Shown piece by piece: positions 51,656 to 59,958 of a stretch of DNA of 64,000 nucleotides (position 1 is its first letter; every line of letters starts with the position of its first letter). Source of the stretch: VAZQ01 sp963763365 (GTDB taxonomy: Bacteria > Pseudomonadota > Alphaproteobacteria > Rhizobiales > Xanthobacteraceae); contig CAVXOE010000003.1 in the NCBI GenBank assembly GCA_963763365.1, positions 248,001 through 312,000 of the forward strand. The letters run 5' to 3'. The position numbers and the translations under genes were made by a program. The notes beneath the pieces are model-generated. The model was not told the DNA's origin, made no database searches, and was given only the letters and a program-made list of their open reading frames with translations.

Positions 51656-52165
51656 TTACCCGCGGTCGGTCGGGCGCAGCGACCGGCTGATGCGGGTGAC
51701 CACGTCGTCCCAGGCACGCTCCTGCTCTTCGGGATATTTCAGATCGATGCACGAGATCAGCGGGCGCGGGCTGCGGCTGAAGTTGCAGCGGCTGTAGTAG
51801 ATCACCCCGTCGCGCACATTGGAGATCGCGAAAAACGACGGCGTGACGCGCTGATATTGCAGCGCGCTGCGCGGCATTTGCAGATTGACGCGCAGGAAGC
51901 TGTCCGGCGTGAACTGCGGATCGTTTGGCAGCGAATAGACCTCGAGGATCGCATCGCTGTCGGCGGTACGGAAGCGCTCCCCGACACCGCGCTCCGACTG
52001 CCCGCCCGAGTGCGAAAACACGTCGGCCGGATAGTCGACTTGCGTGCCGAACTGTGGCTCGACGAAAACCTGCCAGTCCTTGACCTCAAGCCGTTCGGTC
52101 TGCGCCGCGGCCGGCACGAGCCACAGGGCCGCGAGCATTCCAACCATGATGGTGAGATGGCGCAT
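51656..52165 (-). CDS. Secreted protein of unknown function
   Basis: A protein of 169 residues whose ATG at 52165 is preceded by AAGGCAGGACACC. A Sec signal peptide (LTIMVGMLAALWLVPAAAQ) is clear. The mature part has VKDWQVFVEPQFGTQVDYPA, FRTADSDAILEVYSLPN, and SFFAISNVRDGVIYYSRCNF, ending with a Cys pair that may form a disulfide (RCNF...ISCIDL). The YYSRCNFS...ISCIDLKYP region looks like a small periplasmic beta domain, and similar proteins occur in Bradyrhizobiaceae without known role. A longer frame to 52231 has no better start. Confidence 0.72.
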   Translation of the reverse strand: MRHLTIMVGMLAALWLVPAAAQTERLEVKDWQVFVEPQFGTQVDYPADVFSHSGGQSERGVGERFRTADSDAILEVYSLPNDPQFTPDSFLRVNLQMPRSALQYQRVTPSFFAISNVRDGVIYYSRCNFSRSPRPLISCIDLKYPEEQERAWDDVVTRISRSLRPTDRG

Positions 52166-52305
52166 GGTGTCCTGCCTTTCGAGGTGAGCGGGACGAGCGA
52201 AATCTGAGTCTGCATGATGCCTTTGAATCATGACAAGCGTAACTACGCGGATGAGGGCGTGTTGGATGCAGCGCGCTGTTTCGTTCCCGCGAAAGTCGCC
52301 GGCTA

Positions 52306-52668
52306 TTATCCCCGGCCGTTCAGCCGACGGATCTCCTCGCTGCCGTCGACGAGACGCAGGTCGATGCGGCCGATCATATCCGCGCGCTGCGCCTCGGCGG
52401 CCCGCAACCCGACCGCCGCCTCGTCGCGCGTGCTGCGGTTCGAGCCGAGCGCGACGATGCCGCCGAGGAGGAGACAGAGCGACGCCAGGATCGGCAGGCC
52501 GTCGAACCTGATAAGGCCGATCGCCATGGCGACGATCAGGATGACGCCCGCCGAAATGGCGCCGCGCGCGCCTAGCATGATCTTGCGGCAGTGCTCGATC
52601 CGCTCGGCGAGCTGCTCTATCCGCGTTTCAAGCCGCGAGATGTCGTCGCGCAGGTCGTCGTGGTCCAT
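52306..52668 (-). CDS. Small coiled-coil membrane protein of unknown function
   Basis: A protein of 120 residues starting MDHDDLRDDISRLETRIEQL. Residues 1-32 form a charged helix likely to make a coiled coil. Two hydrophobic spans (about 36-54 and 59-74: ISAGVILIVAMAIGLIRF and PILASLCLLLGGIVALG) follow. A second charged helical part (EAAVGLRAAEAQRADMIGRI) ends it. Both termini are probably cytoplasmic. I recognise no family. It is flanked by a gap of 193 bases with no gene that I can see. Confidence 0.65.
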   Translation of the reverse strand: MDHDDLRDDISRLETRIEQLAERIEHCRKIMLGARGAISAGVILIVAMAIGLIRFDGLPILASLCLLLGGIVALGSNRSTRDEAAVGLRAAEAQRADMIGRIDLRLVDGSEEIRRLNGRG

Positions 52669-52861
52669 ATTGACTCAGCCAGGATGGGCAAAGCGAAGCC
52701 CGCCCGTCCAGCCGCCCTCCCCTCACTGCGGTCGCATGCGGCCGCCAACTTAGCAGAATTAGGCATGGCGGGGGCTCTGCGCCAGCGGGCGGGAACGAGG
52801 CGGACGGCGGCCCGTTGTGCTAACGCTGCGCCGACATCCGCCATTCCGGGACGCCGCCATC

Positions 52862-53110
52862 ATGACCGACACTCCGCCCGACCGCCTGTCCACCGATCCG
52901 CGTAGCCCCTACTACGACGCCGAAGTGCTGGCCCGCGACGTCGGCATCCGCTTCAAGGGCGTGGAGAAGACCAACGTCGAGGAATATTGCGTCAGCGAGG
53001 GCTGGATTCGCGTGGCCGCAGGCAACGCCAAGGACCGTTACGGCAATCCGCTGACCATCAAGCTCACCGGGCCGGTCGAGCCGTATTTTCGCGACAAGCC
53101 GGAAGGATAG
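52862..53110 (+). CDS. DUF3297 family protein
   Basis: A small soluble protein of 82 residues: MTDTPPDRLSTDPRSPYYDA, then GIRFKGVEKTNVEEYCVSEG, WIRVAAGNAKDRYGNPLTIK and LTGPVEPYFRDKP. These match the conserved core of DUF3297, a family widespread in proteobacteria with unknown role. The length is typical. It lies between a divergent membrane protein gene and repeat B5. Confidence 0.88.
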   Translation: MTDTPPDRLSTDPRSPYYDAEVLARDVGIRFKGVEKTNVEEYCVSEGWIRVAAGNAKDRYGNPLTIKLTGPVEPYFRDKPEG

Positions 53111-53128
53111 CTGCGATTTTATTTCCGT

Positions 53129-53207
53129 TCATTCCCGCGCAAGCGGGAACCGAAGGCAAAGCGTTCGGTACTTGCAGTGCTGGGTCCCCGCTTGCGCCGG
53201 AACGAAC
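53129..53207. repeat. Family B palindromic intergenic repeat, copy B5
   Basis: ATTCCCGCGCAAGCGGGAA is followed by GTGCTGGGTCCCCGCTTGCG and GGAACGAACG. The second hairpin is imperfect compared with B3 and B4. Confidence 0.75.
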
Positions 53208-53242
53208 GGAGAGAGTATCGACTCCACTGAAATGAGACCTGC

Positions 53243-54650
53243 TCAGTCTCTGCCCAGATACGCCACCGCCTGCTGCCCGGCGATGCGGCCGAACACGAAG
53301 GCGCGCAGCACCGACACCGCGTTCGGCGCGGTGACATGGAAATGTCCGGTGATCTCACCGGCCGCATAGAGGCCGGGGATCGCGCGGCCATCGCCGGAGC
53401 ACTTCCGCCCGTTCGTTGGTGGCGAGCCCACCGAACGTATAGGCGATGGCGCCGATCATCGGCCAAGCGAGAAACGGCGGCTCCACAATGGCGCGCGCCC
53501 AGTTCGACTTCGGTGGCTGCAATGCCCGGCTCGCGGCCAGCCCATCGCAGCGCGTGGCGTCGAACGAGCGCGGATCGCCCGTACAGGCCGCGTTGTAATC
53601 CACGATCGTCGCCGCGAGATTGTCGGCATCGACGCCGACCTCGCGCGCCAGCGCGTCGAGCGTTTCAGCCCGATATGGCGGCACCTCCGAGCGGGTGGCA
53701 CGCTGCCAGTCCGGCACGTCGAGCAACCGCCGGTCGACGATCGCGTAGGCTCTGCGGCGCGGCAGCGCGAAATGCAGGTGCCGCGCGAACGTCTCCCAGG
53801 TCTCGTGCACCAGGCCCGCGCCCTCGTCGAAGAAGCGGCGGCCGCTGTCGTCGACCACGATGCCGTAAGGATAGACCAGCACGACCGGCGCGGAGTTCTT
53901 GCTGCGCGGATCGACCGGCTCGGCATGCATGCCGTTCCAATCGCCGGCGGCGTCCGCACCCAGGGCCATCGCCTGCCGGATGCCGTCGCCGGTGTTGAAG
54001 CGGGCGCGTGGCGCCAACAGCGGGACAAGCTCGCCGCCCGGACCGAAATGCTCGCGCATCATCGCGGCATCGCCCTGAAAGCCGCCGCAGGCCAGGATGA
54101 CGGCATCAGCCGGAATGATGGCCGGCCCGCCATCGCCGGGCGCGACCGCAACTTCATGCGGTGCCCCAGCGTCGTCTTGGTCGAGCTTCTCCACTGCGCA
54201 CGAATAACGAAACGCGACGCCTGCAGCCTCTGCAGCCTGCGACAGCGTGCGATGGATCGCCTCGCCGCCGCCGACCGGCTGGATGCGCGGCGGCCCCTTG
54301 GCGAGATAATAGGTCGGCTGATGGAATTCGACGCCGTGGCTCCTGATCCACGCGATAGTCGCTGGCGCGTCGGCTGCGAGCCGCGCGAAATATGTCTCAT
54401 CGCCCTGAAAACCGGTGGCGGCGAGCATGTCATGCACGAAGCTCGTCTCGACACGATCGGGCGCGGCCATCCGCATATAGGCGGGCGTCCAGCGGGTGTT
54501 ACCGCCGGCTTCAGCCGCGCTCGCTTTTTCCACGAGCGTGACATTGACCGGCAGGCCCCGTGCGCGCGCAGTCTGCGCGGCCGACAGCGCCGCCGAAAGC
54601 CCGGCGGCGCCCTGGCCGACGACGACGAGATGGTGGGATTTCGCCGTCAC
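53243..54650 (-). pseudogene. FAD-dependent dehydrogenase of the fumarate-reductase/tricarballylate-dehydrogenase type, one frameshift
   Basis: A flavoprotein of about 468 residues. It opens with an FAD Rossmann fold, LVVVGQGAAGLSAALSAAQT, then GGNTRWTPAYMRM. AVILACGGFQGDAAMMREHF, FNTGDGIRQAMALGADAAGD and VLVYPYGIVVDDSGRRFFDE are typical of the fumarate reductase flavoprotein family. After GGLATNERAEVL one extra base near 53396 shifts the frame; the true end reads GRAIPGLYAAGEITGHFHVT to RIAGQQAVAYLGRD. It probably oxidises or reduces a C-C bond in a carboxylic acid. It ends 36 bases upstream of the formate dehydrogenase stop region, on the same strand. Confidence 0.85.
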
Positions 54651-54686
54651 CCCGCCTCGCTCTTGCGCGGTCGCTGCGCTTCGGCG

Positions 54687-57461
54687 CTACTCCGCCGCCA
54701 CCTGCGTCGCCGGGTCCACCGCTTCGACCTTGGCGGCGCAGAACTTGAACTCCGGAATCTTGCCGAACGGATCGAGCTTCGGGTTGGTGAGCAGGTTGGC
54801 GGCAGCTTCCACGTAGGCGAACGGAATGAATACCACGCCGTCCGGCACCGCGTCGTCCTGGCGCGCGGTCAGCTCGACCACGCCGCGCCGCGTCGCCACT
54901 CGAACCATGTCGCCCGGCTGGATGCCGAGCTTCGAGATTGTTCCGCGCGAAAGCCCGGCGACCGGCCCCGGCTCCAGCGCATCAAGCACAGACGCGCGGC
55001 GCGTCATCGCGCCGGTGTGCCAATGCTCGAGCTGGCGGCCGGTGGTGAGAATGAACGGATACTCGCCGTCGGGCACCTCGTCGGGCGCCGTGTACTTCGT
55101 GGCGACCAGCTTGGCGAAGCCACCCGGCCGCGGAAAACCCTTGTCGAACACCACGTCGCGGCCCGGCACGTCCGGCCCGTCGACCGGATAGGTGACGTGA
55201 TCCTCGCGCTCGACGCGCTCCCAGGTGATGTTGTCGAGCGCCGGCATCAGCCGCGCCATCTCCTCGAACACCTCGCTGACGTGCTTGTAGTTCCAGTTGC
55301 AACCCATGCGCTGGGCGAGATCCTGGATGATCCAGAGGTCCTGCCGCACATCGCCCGGCAGCGGCAGCGCCTTGCGGCCCATCTGCACCTGACGGTTGGT
55401 GTTGGTGACGGTGCCGTCCTTCTCGGGCCAGGCCGAGGCGGGGAGAATGACGTCGGCGTAGGAGCAGGTCTCGGTCAGGAAGATGTCCTGCACGACGAGA
55501 TGTTCCAGGTGCGCGAGCGCGCCACGGGCGTGATTGAGGTCGGGGTCGGACATCGCGGGATTTTCGCCCATGATGTACATGCCCTTGATCTCGTCGTGGT
55601 GCACCGCGTCCATGATCTCGACCACGGTCTTGCCGCGCTTGGGGTCGAGCGTCACGCCCCAGGCGGCTTCGTACTTGCCGCGGATCTCGGCATTCTCCAC
55701 CGACTTGTAGTCGGGGAAGAACATCGGGATGAGGCCGGCGTCGGATGCGCCTTGCACGTTGTTCTGGCCGCGCAGCGGATGCAGGCCCGTGCCCGGCCGG
55801 CCCACCTGGCCGCAGATCAACGACAGCGCGATCAGGCAGCGTGCATTGTCGGTACCATGGGTATGCTGCGATACGCCCATGCCCCAGAAGATGATCGCCC
55901 GTTCGGCGCGCGCGAAGGTGCGCGCGACGTTGCGCAGCACGTCCGGCTCGACCCCGCAGATCGGCGACATCTCCTCCGGCGTAAACGGCTTCACGCTTTC
56001 GGCGAGCTTGTCGAAATCCTCGGTGTAGGTCTGGACGTATTGCTGGTCGTAAAGCTTCTCGCCGATGATGACGTTGAGGATGCCATTCAGCATTGCGACG
56101 TCGGTGCCGTTCTTGAACTGCATCATCTGCCAGGCATGACGCTTCAGCGCCTGCCCGCGCGGGTCCATGACGATCAGCTTGGCGCCGCGCTTGGCGGCCT
56201 GCTTGAAGAAGGTGGCGGCGACCGGGTGATTCTCGGTCGGGTTGGCGCCGATGACGATGATGACGTCGGAGTTCTTGCACTCGTTGAAGGTCGCAGTGAC
56301 GGCCGCCGAGCCGACGCCTTCGAGCAGCGCCGCCACCGACGAGGCGTGACAAAGCCTCGTGCAGTGATCGACGTTGTTCGAGCCGAAGCCGGTACGCACC
56401 AGCTTCTGGAACAGGTAGGCCTCTTCGTTGGAGCCCTTGGCCGAGCCGAAGCCGGCGAGCGCACGCGGCCCGTCCAGGTCGCGGATTTTCACGAGACCGG
56501 CGGCGGCGCGCTCCATCGCCTCCTCCCAGGTCGCCTCGCGGAAGTGCGTCCACGGATTTGAAGGATCGACCAGGTCGTCGGCGTGCTTGGCGACGCCGTC
56601 CTTGCGAATGAGCGGCTTGGTAAGGCGCTGTGGGTTCGAGACATAGTCGAAGCCGAAGCGGCCCTTGACGCACAGCCGGTTCTGGTTCGCCGGCCCGTCA
56701 CGGCCGTCCACCGAGATCAGCTTGTCGTCCTTGATGTTGTACGTGAGCTGGCAGCCGACGCCGCAATAGGGGCAGATGCTGTCGACCTTGCGGTCGGGAA
56801 ACTCTGTGCGCACGTTCTCGGCGTTGACCAGCGTCGCCGGCATCAGCGCGCCAGTCGGGCAGGCCTGCACGCATTCGCCGCAGGCGACGCAGGTCGAACT
56901 GCCCATCGGGTCGTCGAAATCGAACACGATCTTGGCGTTGTGCCCGCGGCCCGCCATGCCGATCACGTCGTTGACCTGCACTTCGCGGCAGGCGCGAACG
57001 CACAGATTGCATTGGATGCAAGCGTCAAGGTTGACCGCCATGGCCGGATGACTGCGGTCGGGCGCGGGACGCGCGTCGCGCGGGAAGCGGCCTGGCTCGA
57101 TCTTCTGCCGCTTGACGATCTGCCAGAGTTCGGAGTCCGGATCGTGCGCGATCTCGATCCCCGGCTGATCGGTGAGCAGCAGTTCCGCCACCATCCGCCG
57201 CGCGGACTTCGCCCGGTCGGTCTGAGTCTTGACCTTCATCCCCGGGGTCGGCGTGCGGATGCAGCTTGCCGCCAGGACGCGCTCGCCCTCGACCTCCACC
57301 ATGCAGACGCGGCAATTGCCGTCCGCCCGGTAGCCGGGCTTGGGCGTGTAGCAGAGATGCGGGAGCTTCACCCCGTGGCGGCGCGCGGCGCGGAAAATGG
57401 TCTCGCCGGGCTGCGCTTCGACCTCCTGGCCGTCGAGCGTGAACTTGATGTTTTCGGCCAT
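54687..57461 (-). CDS. fdhA: Formate dehydrogenase alpha subunit (molybdenum/tungsten, FdsA/FdhA type)
   Basis: A protein of 924 residues with no export signal, so cytoplasmic. Domains in order: an N-terminal [2Fe-2S] domain (Cys37, 50, 53, 67); two [4Fe-4S] ferredoxin-like clusters (Cys148, 151, 154, 158 and Cys191, 194, 197, 201); the molybdopterin-enzyme [4Fe-4S] (Cys230, 233, 237, 264); then the bis-MGD catalytic domain with Cys371-His372 in DHCTRLCHASSVA, the usual formate dehydrogenase active-site pair. The C-terminal dinucleotide-binding domain includes LTTGRQLEHWHTGAMTRRA. It oxidises formate to CO2, passing electrons along the iron-sulfur chain. No FdsB/FdsG NADH subunits are nearby. 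Instead the Ehr-like membrane genes are divergent at 233 bases, suggesting electron transfer to that complex. Confidence 0.93.
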   Translation of the reverse strand: MAENIKFTLDGQEVEAQPGETIFRAARRHGVKLPHLCYTPKPGYRADGNCRVCMVEVEGERVLAASCIRTPTPGMKVKTQTDRAKSARRMVAELLLTDQPGIEIAHDPDSELWQIVKRQKIEPGRFPRDARPAPDRSHPAMAVNLDACIQCNLCVRACREVQVNDVIGMAGRGHNAKIVFDFDDPMGSSTCVACGECVQACPTGALMPATLVNAENVRTEFPDRKVDSICPYCGVGCQLTYNIKDDKLISVDGRDGPANQNRLCVKGRFGFDYVSNPQRLTKPLIRKDGVAKHADDLVDPSNPWTHFREATWEEAMERAAAGLVKIRDLDGPRALAGFGSAKGSNEEAYLFQKLVRTGFGSNNVDHCTRLCHASSVAALLEGVGSAAVTATFNECKNSDVIIVIGANPTENHPVAATFFKQAAKRGAKLIVMDPRGQALKRHAWQMMQFKNGTDVAMLNGILNVIIGEKLYDQQYVQTYTEDFDKLAESVKPFTPEEMSPICGVEPDVLRNVARTFARAERAIIFWGMGVSQHTHGTDNARCLIALSLICGQVGRPGTGLHPLRGQNNVQGASDAGLIPMFFPDYKSVENAEIRGKYEAAWGVTLDPKRGKTVVEIMDAVHHDEIKGMYIMGENPAMSDPDLNHARGALAHLEHLVVQDIFLTETCSYADVILPASAWPEKDGTVTNTNRQVQMGRKALPLPGDVRQDLWIIQDLAQRMGCNWNYKHVSEVFEEMARLMPALDNITWERVEREDHVTYPVDGPDVPGRDVVFDKGFPRPGGFAKLVATKYTAPDEVPDGEYPFILTTGRQLEHWHTGAMTRRASVLDALEPGPVAGLSRGTISKLGIQPGDMVRVATRRGVVELTARQDDAVPDGVVFIPFAYVEAAANLLTNPKLDPFGKIPEFKFCAAKVEAVDPATQVAAE

Positions 57462-57671
57462 TGGCTACTTGCCGCTCCTCAATCGAAATTCCCGGCCAAG
57501 TGACTATACCGCCACCGATTTTGCAATGGACACCGTTGTGCACCGATGCACCGCACATGGGCAGCGCTCGCCGCTTAATTGGTGCGTGGAGGGGCGAATG
57601 CCCATCAGTTTCAACGGCTCAAGTCGCAACCGGTTGACGTTACCGTTCATCTGGAATTATACATATATCAA

Positions 57672-57687
57672 ACATCATAATTGATGT
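57672..57687. promoter_or_regulatory. Dyad in the fdhA/XRE intergenic region, candidate operator
   Basis: ACATCA-TAAT-TGATGT is a perfect six-base-arm dyad, ending seven bases before the XRE start codon, in an AT-rich stretch unlike the rest of the window. It is placed where the XRE protein could bind to control itself and possibly the divergent fdhA. The assignment is inference only. Confidence 0.45.
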
Positions 57688-57694
57688 CTAAAAC

Positions 57695-57949
57695 ATGATA
57701 ACAGCAGCTCAGCTCAGGGCCTCGCGCGCGCTTCTCGGCATCGACCAGCGCAAGCTCGCCGAACTGTCGGACCTCTCGCTGCCGACCATCCAGCGCATGG
57801 AGGCGAGCGAGGGCGTCATCCGCGGCAACGTGGATTCGCTGATGAAGCTGGTCGGGGCGCTCGATGCGGCCGGCATCGAGCTGATCGGCGACAACGCGGT
57901 GAGTCCCGGCGGCGGGCGGGGCGTGCGGCTCAAGAGGCCGCCGGCATGA
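57695..57949 (+). CDS. XRE-family helix-turn-helix regulator heading the Ehr operon
   Basis: A protein of 84 residues. The helix-turn-helix covers about residues 18-37 (QRKLAELSDLSLPTIQRMEA), with ALLGIDQRKLAELS a typical XRE start. The C-terminal part (VDSLMKLVGALDAAGIELIG) is a short oligomerisation-like helix, and the tail is basic. There is no sensing domain. The stop codon overlaps the start of hyfB (ATGA), so it is translated with the membrane-complex genes. It may be a local regulator of the formate-dehydrogenase/Ehr pair. It lacks a clear Shine-Dalgarno sequence. Confidence 0.88.
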   Translation: MITAAQLRASRALLGIDQRKLAELSDLSLPTIQRMEASEGVIRGNVDSLMKLVGALDAAGIELIGDNAVSPGGGRGVRLKRPPA

Positions 57950-59958
57950 CGCTGCTGACCCTCGCGCTGATCTGCGTGGCCGTCTGGCTCGCCGTCGCGG
58001 CCCTTGCGGTGGCGATCGCGCGCAACCCGGCCGCAACCGCCATCGTGTATGGCGCCAGCCTCGCGGCTGCGATCGTCGCGCTGTTTGCAGGTGTGGCGCA
58101 CCTGCTCGGCACAGGAGCGCCCGTCAGCGTGACGCTACCGCTCGGGCTGCCATGGCTCGGCTCACACTTTCGCCTCGACGCGCTCTCCGCCTTCTTCCTT
58201 GCGGTCGTCAACCTCGGCGCGGCGGCCGCCAGCTTGTTCGCCCTCGGCTACGGCCGGCATGAAACGGCGCCGCAGCGCGTGCTGCCGTTCTATCCGGCCT
58301 TCCTCGCCGGCATGAATCTCGTCGTTCTGGCGGACGACGCGTTCACCTTTCTCGTCTCCTGGGAGTTCATGTCGCTCTCATCCTGGGCGCTGGTGATGGC
58401 GCACGATCGCGAGCGCGACAACGTCTACGCCGGCTACGTCTACCTGGTGATGGCAAGCTTCGGCACGCTGGCGCTGCTCTTGACCTTCGGTCTGCTCGCC
58501 GGCCCCGACGGCAGTTACGGCTTCGACGCGATGCGCGCCGCGCATTCCTCGGCACAGTACGCCGCGCTGGTGCTGATCCTGGCGCTGGTTGGCGCCGGCT
58601 CCAAGGCCGGCCTGGTGCCGCTGCATGTCTGGCTGCCGCTCGCCCATCCGGCGGCGCCGAGCCACGTCTCGGCGCTGATGAGCGGCGTGATGACCAAGGT
58701 CGCGGTCTACGGCTTCGTGCGCATCGTGTTCGACCTGCTCGGACCGCCGGAGTGGTGGTGGAGCATGCTGGTGCTGGCGCTCGGCGGCATCACGGCCGTC
58801 ATGGGCGTGCTCTACGCACTGATGCAGCAGGATCTCAAGCGCATCCTCGCCTACAGCACCATCGAGAACATCGGCATCATCTTCGCGGCGCTTGGACTGG
58901 CGCTGGCCTTCAAGGCCTACGGCATGATGACGGCAGCGGCGCTGGCACTGACCGCCGGGCTGCTGCACGTGTTCAATCATTCGCTGTTCAAGAGCCTGCT
59001 GTTCTTCGGCTCGGGCGCGATCCTGCACGCGACCGGCGAGCGCGACATCGATCGCCTCGGCGGCCTGATCCACCGGATGCCACAAACGGCCTTCGTGTTT
59101 CTTGCCGGCACGGTCGCGATTTCGGCATTGCCGCCGTTCAATGGCTTCGTGTCCGAGTGGCTGACCTTCCAGGCTATCCTGCTCAGCCCGCAACTGCCCT
59201 CCTGGGGTTTGCGGCTCCTGGTGCCGGCCGCCGGCGCACTGCTCGCGCTGGCGGCGACGCTCGCCGCCGCCTGCTTCGTTCGCGCCTTCGGGATCACCTT
59301 CCTCGGCCGGCCGCGCTCGGCTGCCGTCGAACGGGCGCACGAAACCGACCGGCTTTCGCTCGCCGCCATGTTCGCGCTGGCGGCGCTCTGCCTGGTCGCT
59401 GGCGTTCTGCCGGGCGTGTTCATCGACATGCTGGCGCCGGTCGTGCAGGGGCTGGTTGGCGCCCGCATGCCGGTGCAGACCAGCGTCGACTGGCTCTCGA
59501 TCGTGCCGATCGGCGAGAGCCGCAGTTCCTACAACGGCTTGCTGGTGTTCGTATTCATCACGCTGTCCGGGCTGCTGGCGGCCTATGCGATTCATCGGCT
59601 CGCCTCCAACCGCGTGCGCCGCGCGCCGCCCTGGGATTGCGGCTATCCGGATGCCAGTCCGGTCACCCAGTATAGTGCCGGCAGCTTCGCTCAGCCGATC
59701 CGCCGCGTGTTCGGCACGGTCGTGTTTCGCGCGCGCGAACACGTCGAGATGCCGCCGCCCGGCGACGTGCGTCCGGCAAGGCTCACCGTCGAGTGGCGCG
59801 ACGTGGTCTGGGACACGCTCTACGCGCCGGTCGCCGCCGGCGTGATGACCGCCGCGACCCGGCTCAACTACCTGCAGTTTCTGACCATCCGCCAGTTCCT
59901 CAGCTTGGTCTTCGCCGCGCTCGTGCTCCTGCTGCTGATGCTCGCAATATGGCCGTGA
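57946..59958 (+). CDS. hyfB: Hydrogenase-4 subunit B-like antiporter-type membrane subunit
   Basis: A protein of 670 residues with about 16 hydrophobic spans, of the NuoL/MrpA proton-translocating family. Typical sequences: AFTFLVSWEFMSLSSWALVM, GAGSKAGLVPLHVWLPLAHP with its conserved lysine and HPAAPSHVSALMSGVMTKVA, YALMQQDLKRILAYSTIENI, and HSLFKSLLFFGSGAILHATG. These contain the Lys/His/Glu residues of the proton path. It is the first membrane subunit of the Ehr-like complex. The start overlaps the XRE stop. Symbol by resemblance to HyfB/HycC. Confidence 0.92.
   Translation: MTLLTLALICVAVWLAVAALAVAIARNPAATAIVYGASLAAAIVALFAGVAHLLGTGAPVSVTLPLGLPWLGSHFRLDALSAFFLAVVNLGAAAASLFALGYGRHETAPQRVLPFYPAFLAGMNLVVLADDAFTFLVSWEFMSLSSWALVMAHDRERDNVYAGYVYLVMASFGTLALLLTFGLLAGPDGSYGFDAMRAAHSSAQYAALVLILALVGAGSKAGLVPLHVWLPLAHPAAPSHVSALMSGVMTKVAVYGFVRIVFDLLGPPEWWWSMLVLALGGITAVMGVLYALMQQDLKRILAYSTIENIGIIFAALGLALAFKAYGMMTAAALALTAGLLHVFNHSLFKSLLFFGSGAILHATGERDIDRLGGLIHRMPQTAFVFLAGTVAISALPPFNGFVSEWLTFQAILLSPQLPSWGLRLLVPAAGALLALAATLAAACFVRAFGITFLGRPRSAAVERAHETDRLSLAAMFALAALCLVAGVLPGVFIDMLAPVVQGLVGARMPVQTSVDWLSIVPIGESRSSYNGLLVFVFITLSGLLAAYAIHRLASNRVRRAPPWDCGYPDASPVTQYSAGSFAQPIRRVFGTVVFRAREHVEMPPPGDVRPARLTVEWRDVVWDTLYAPVAAGVMTAATRLNYLQFLTIRQFLSLVFAALVLLLLMLAIWP

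Noticed and set aside
12994..53207. CRISPR array
   Set aside because: The repeats are dispersed singly in gaps many kilobases apart, have nested inverted arms and no regular spacers, and no cas gene is present.
53772..56561. A 929-codon open frame antisense to the FAD dehydrogenase and formate dehydrogenase genes
   Set aside because: It follows from strong GC bias at third codon positions; the opposite strand has real conserved domains, and this translation has no recognisable motif and is rich in Arg, His, Val and Asp as shadows are.
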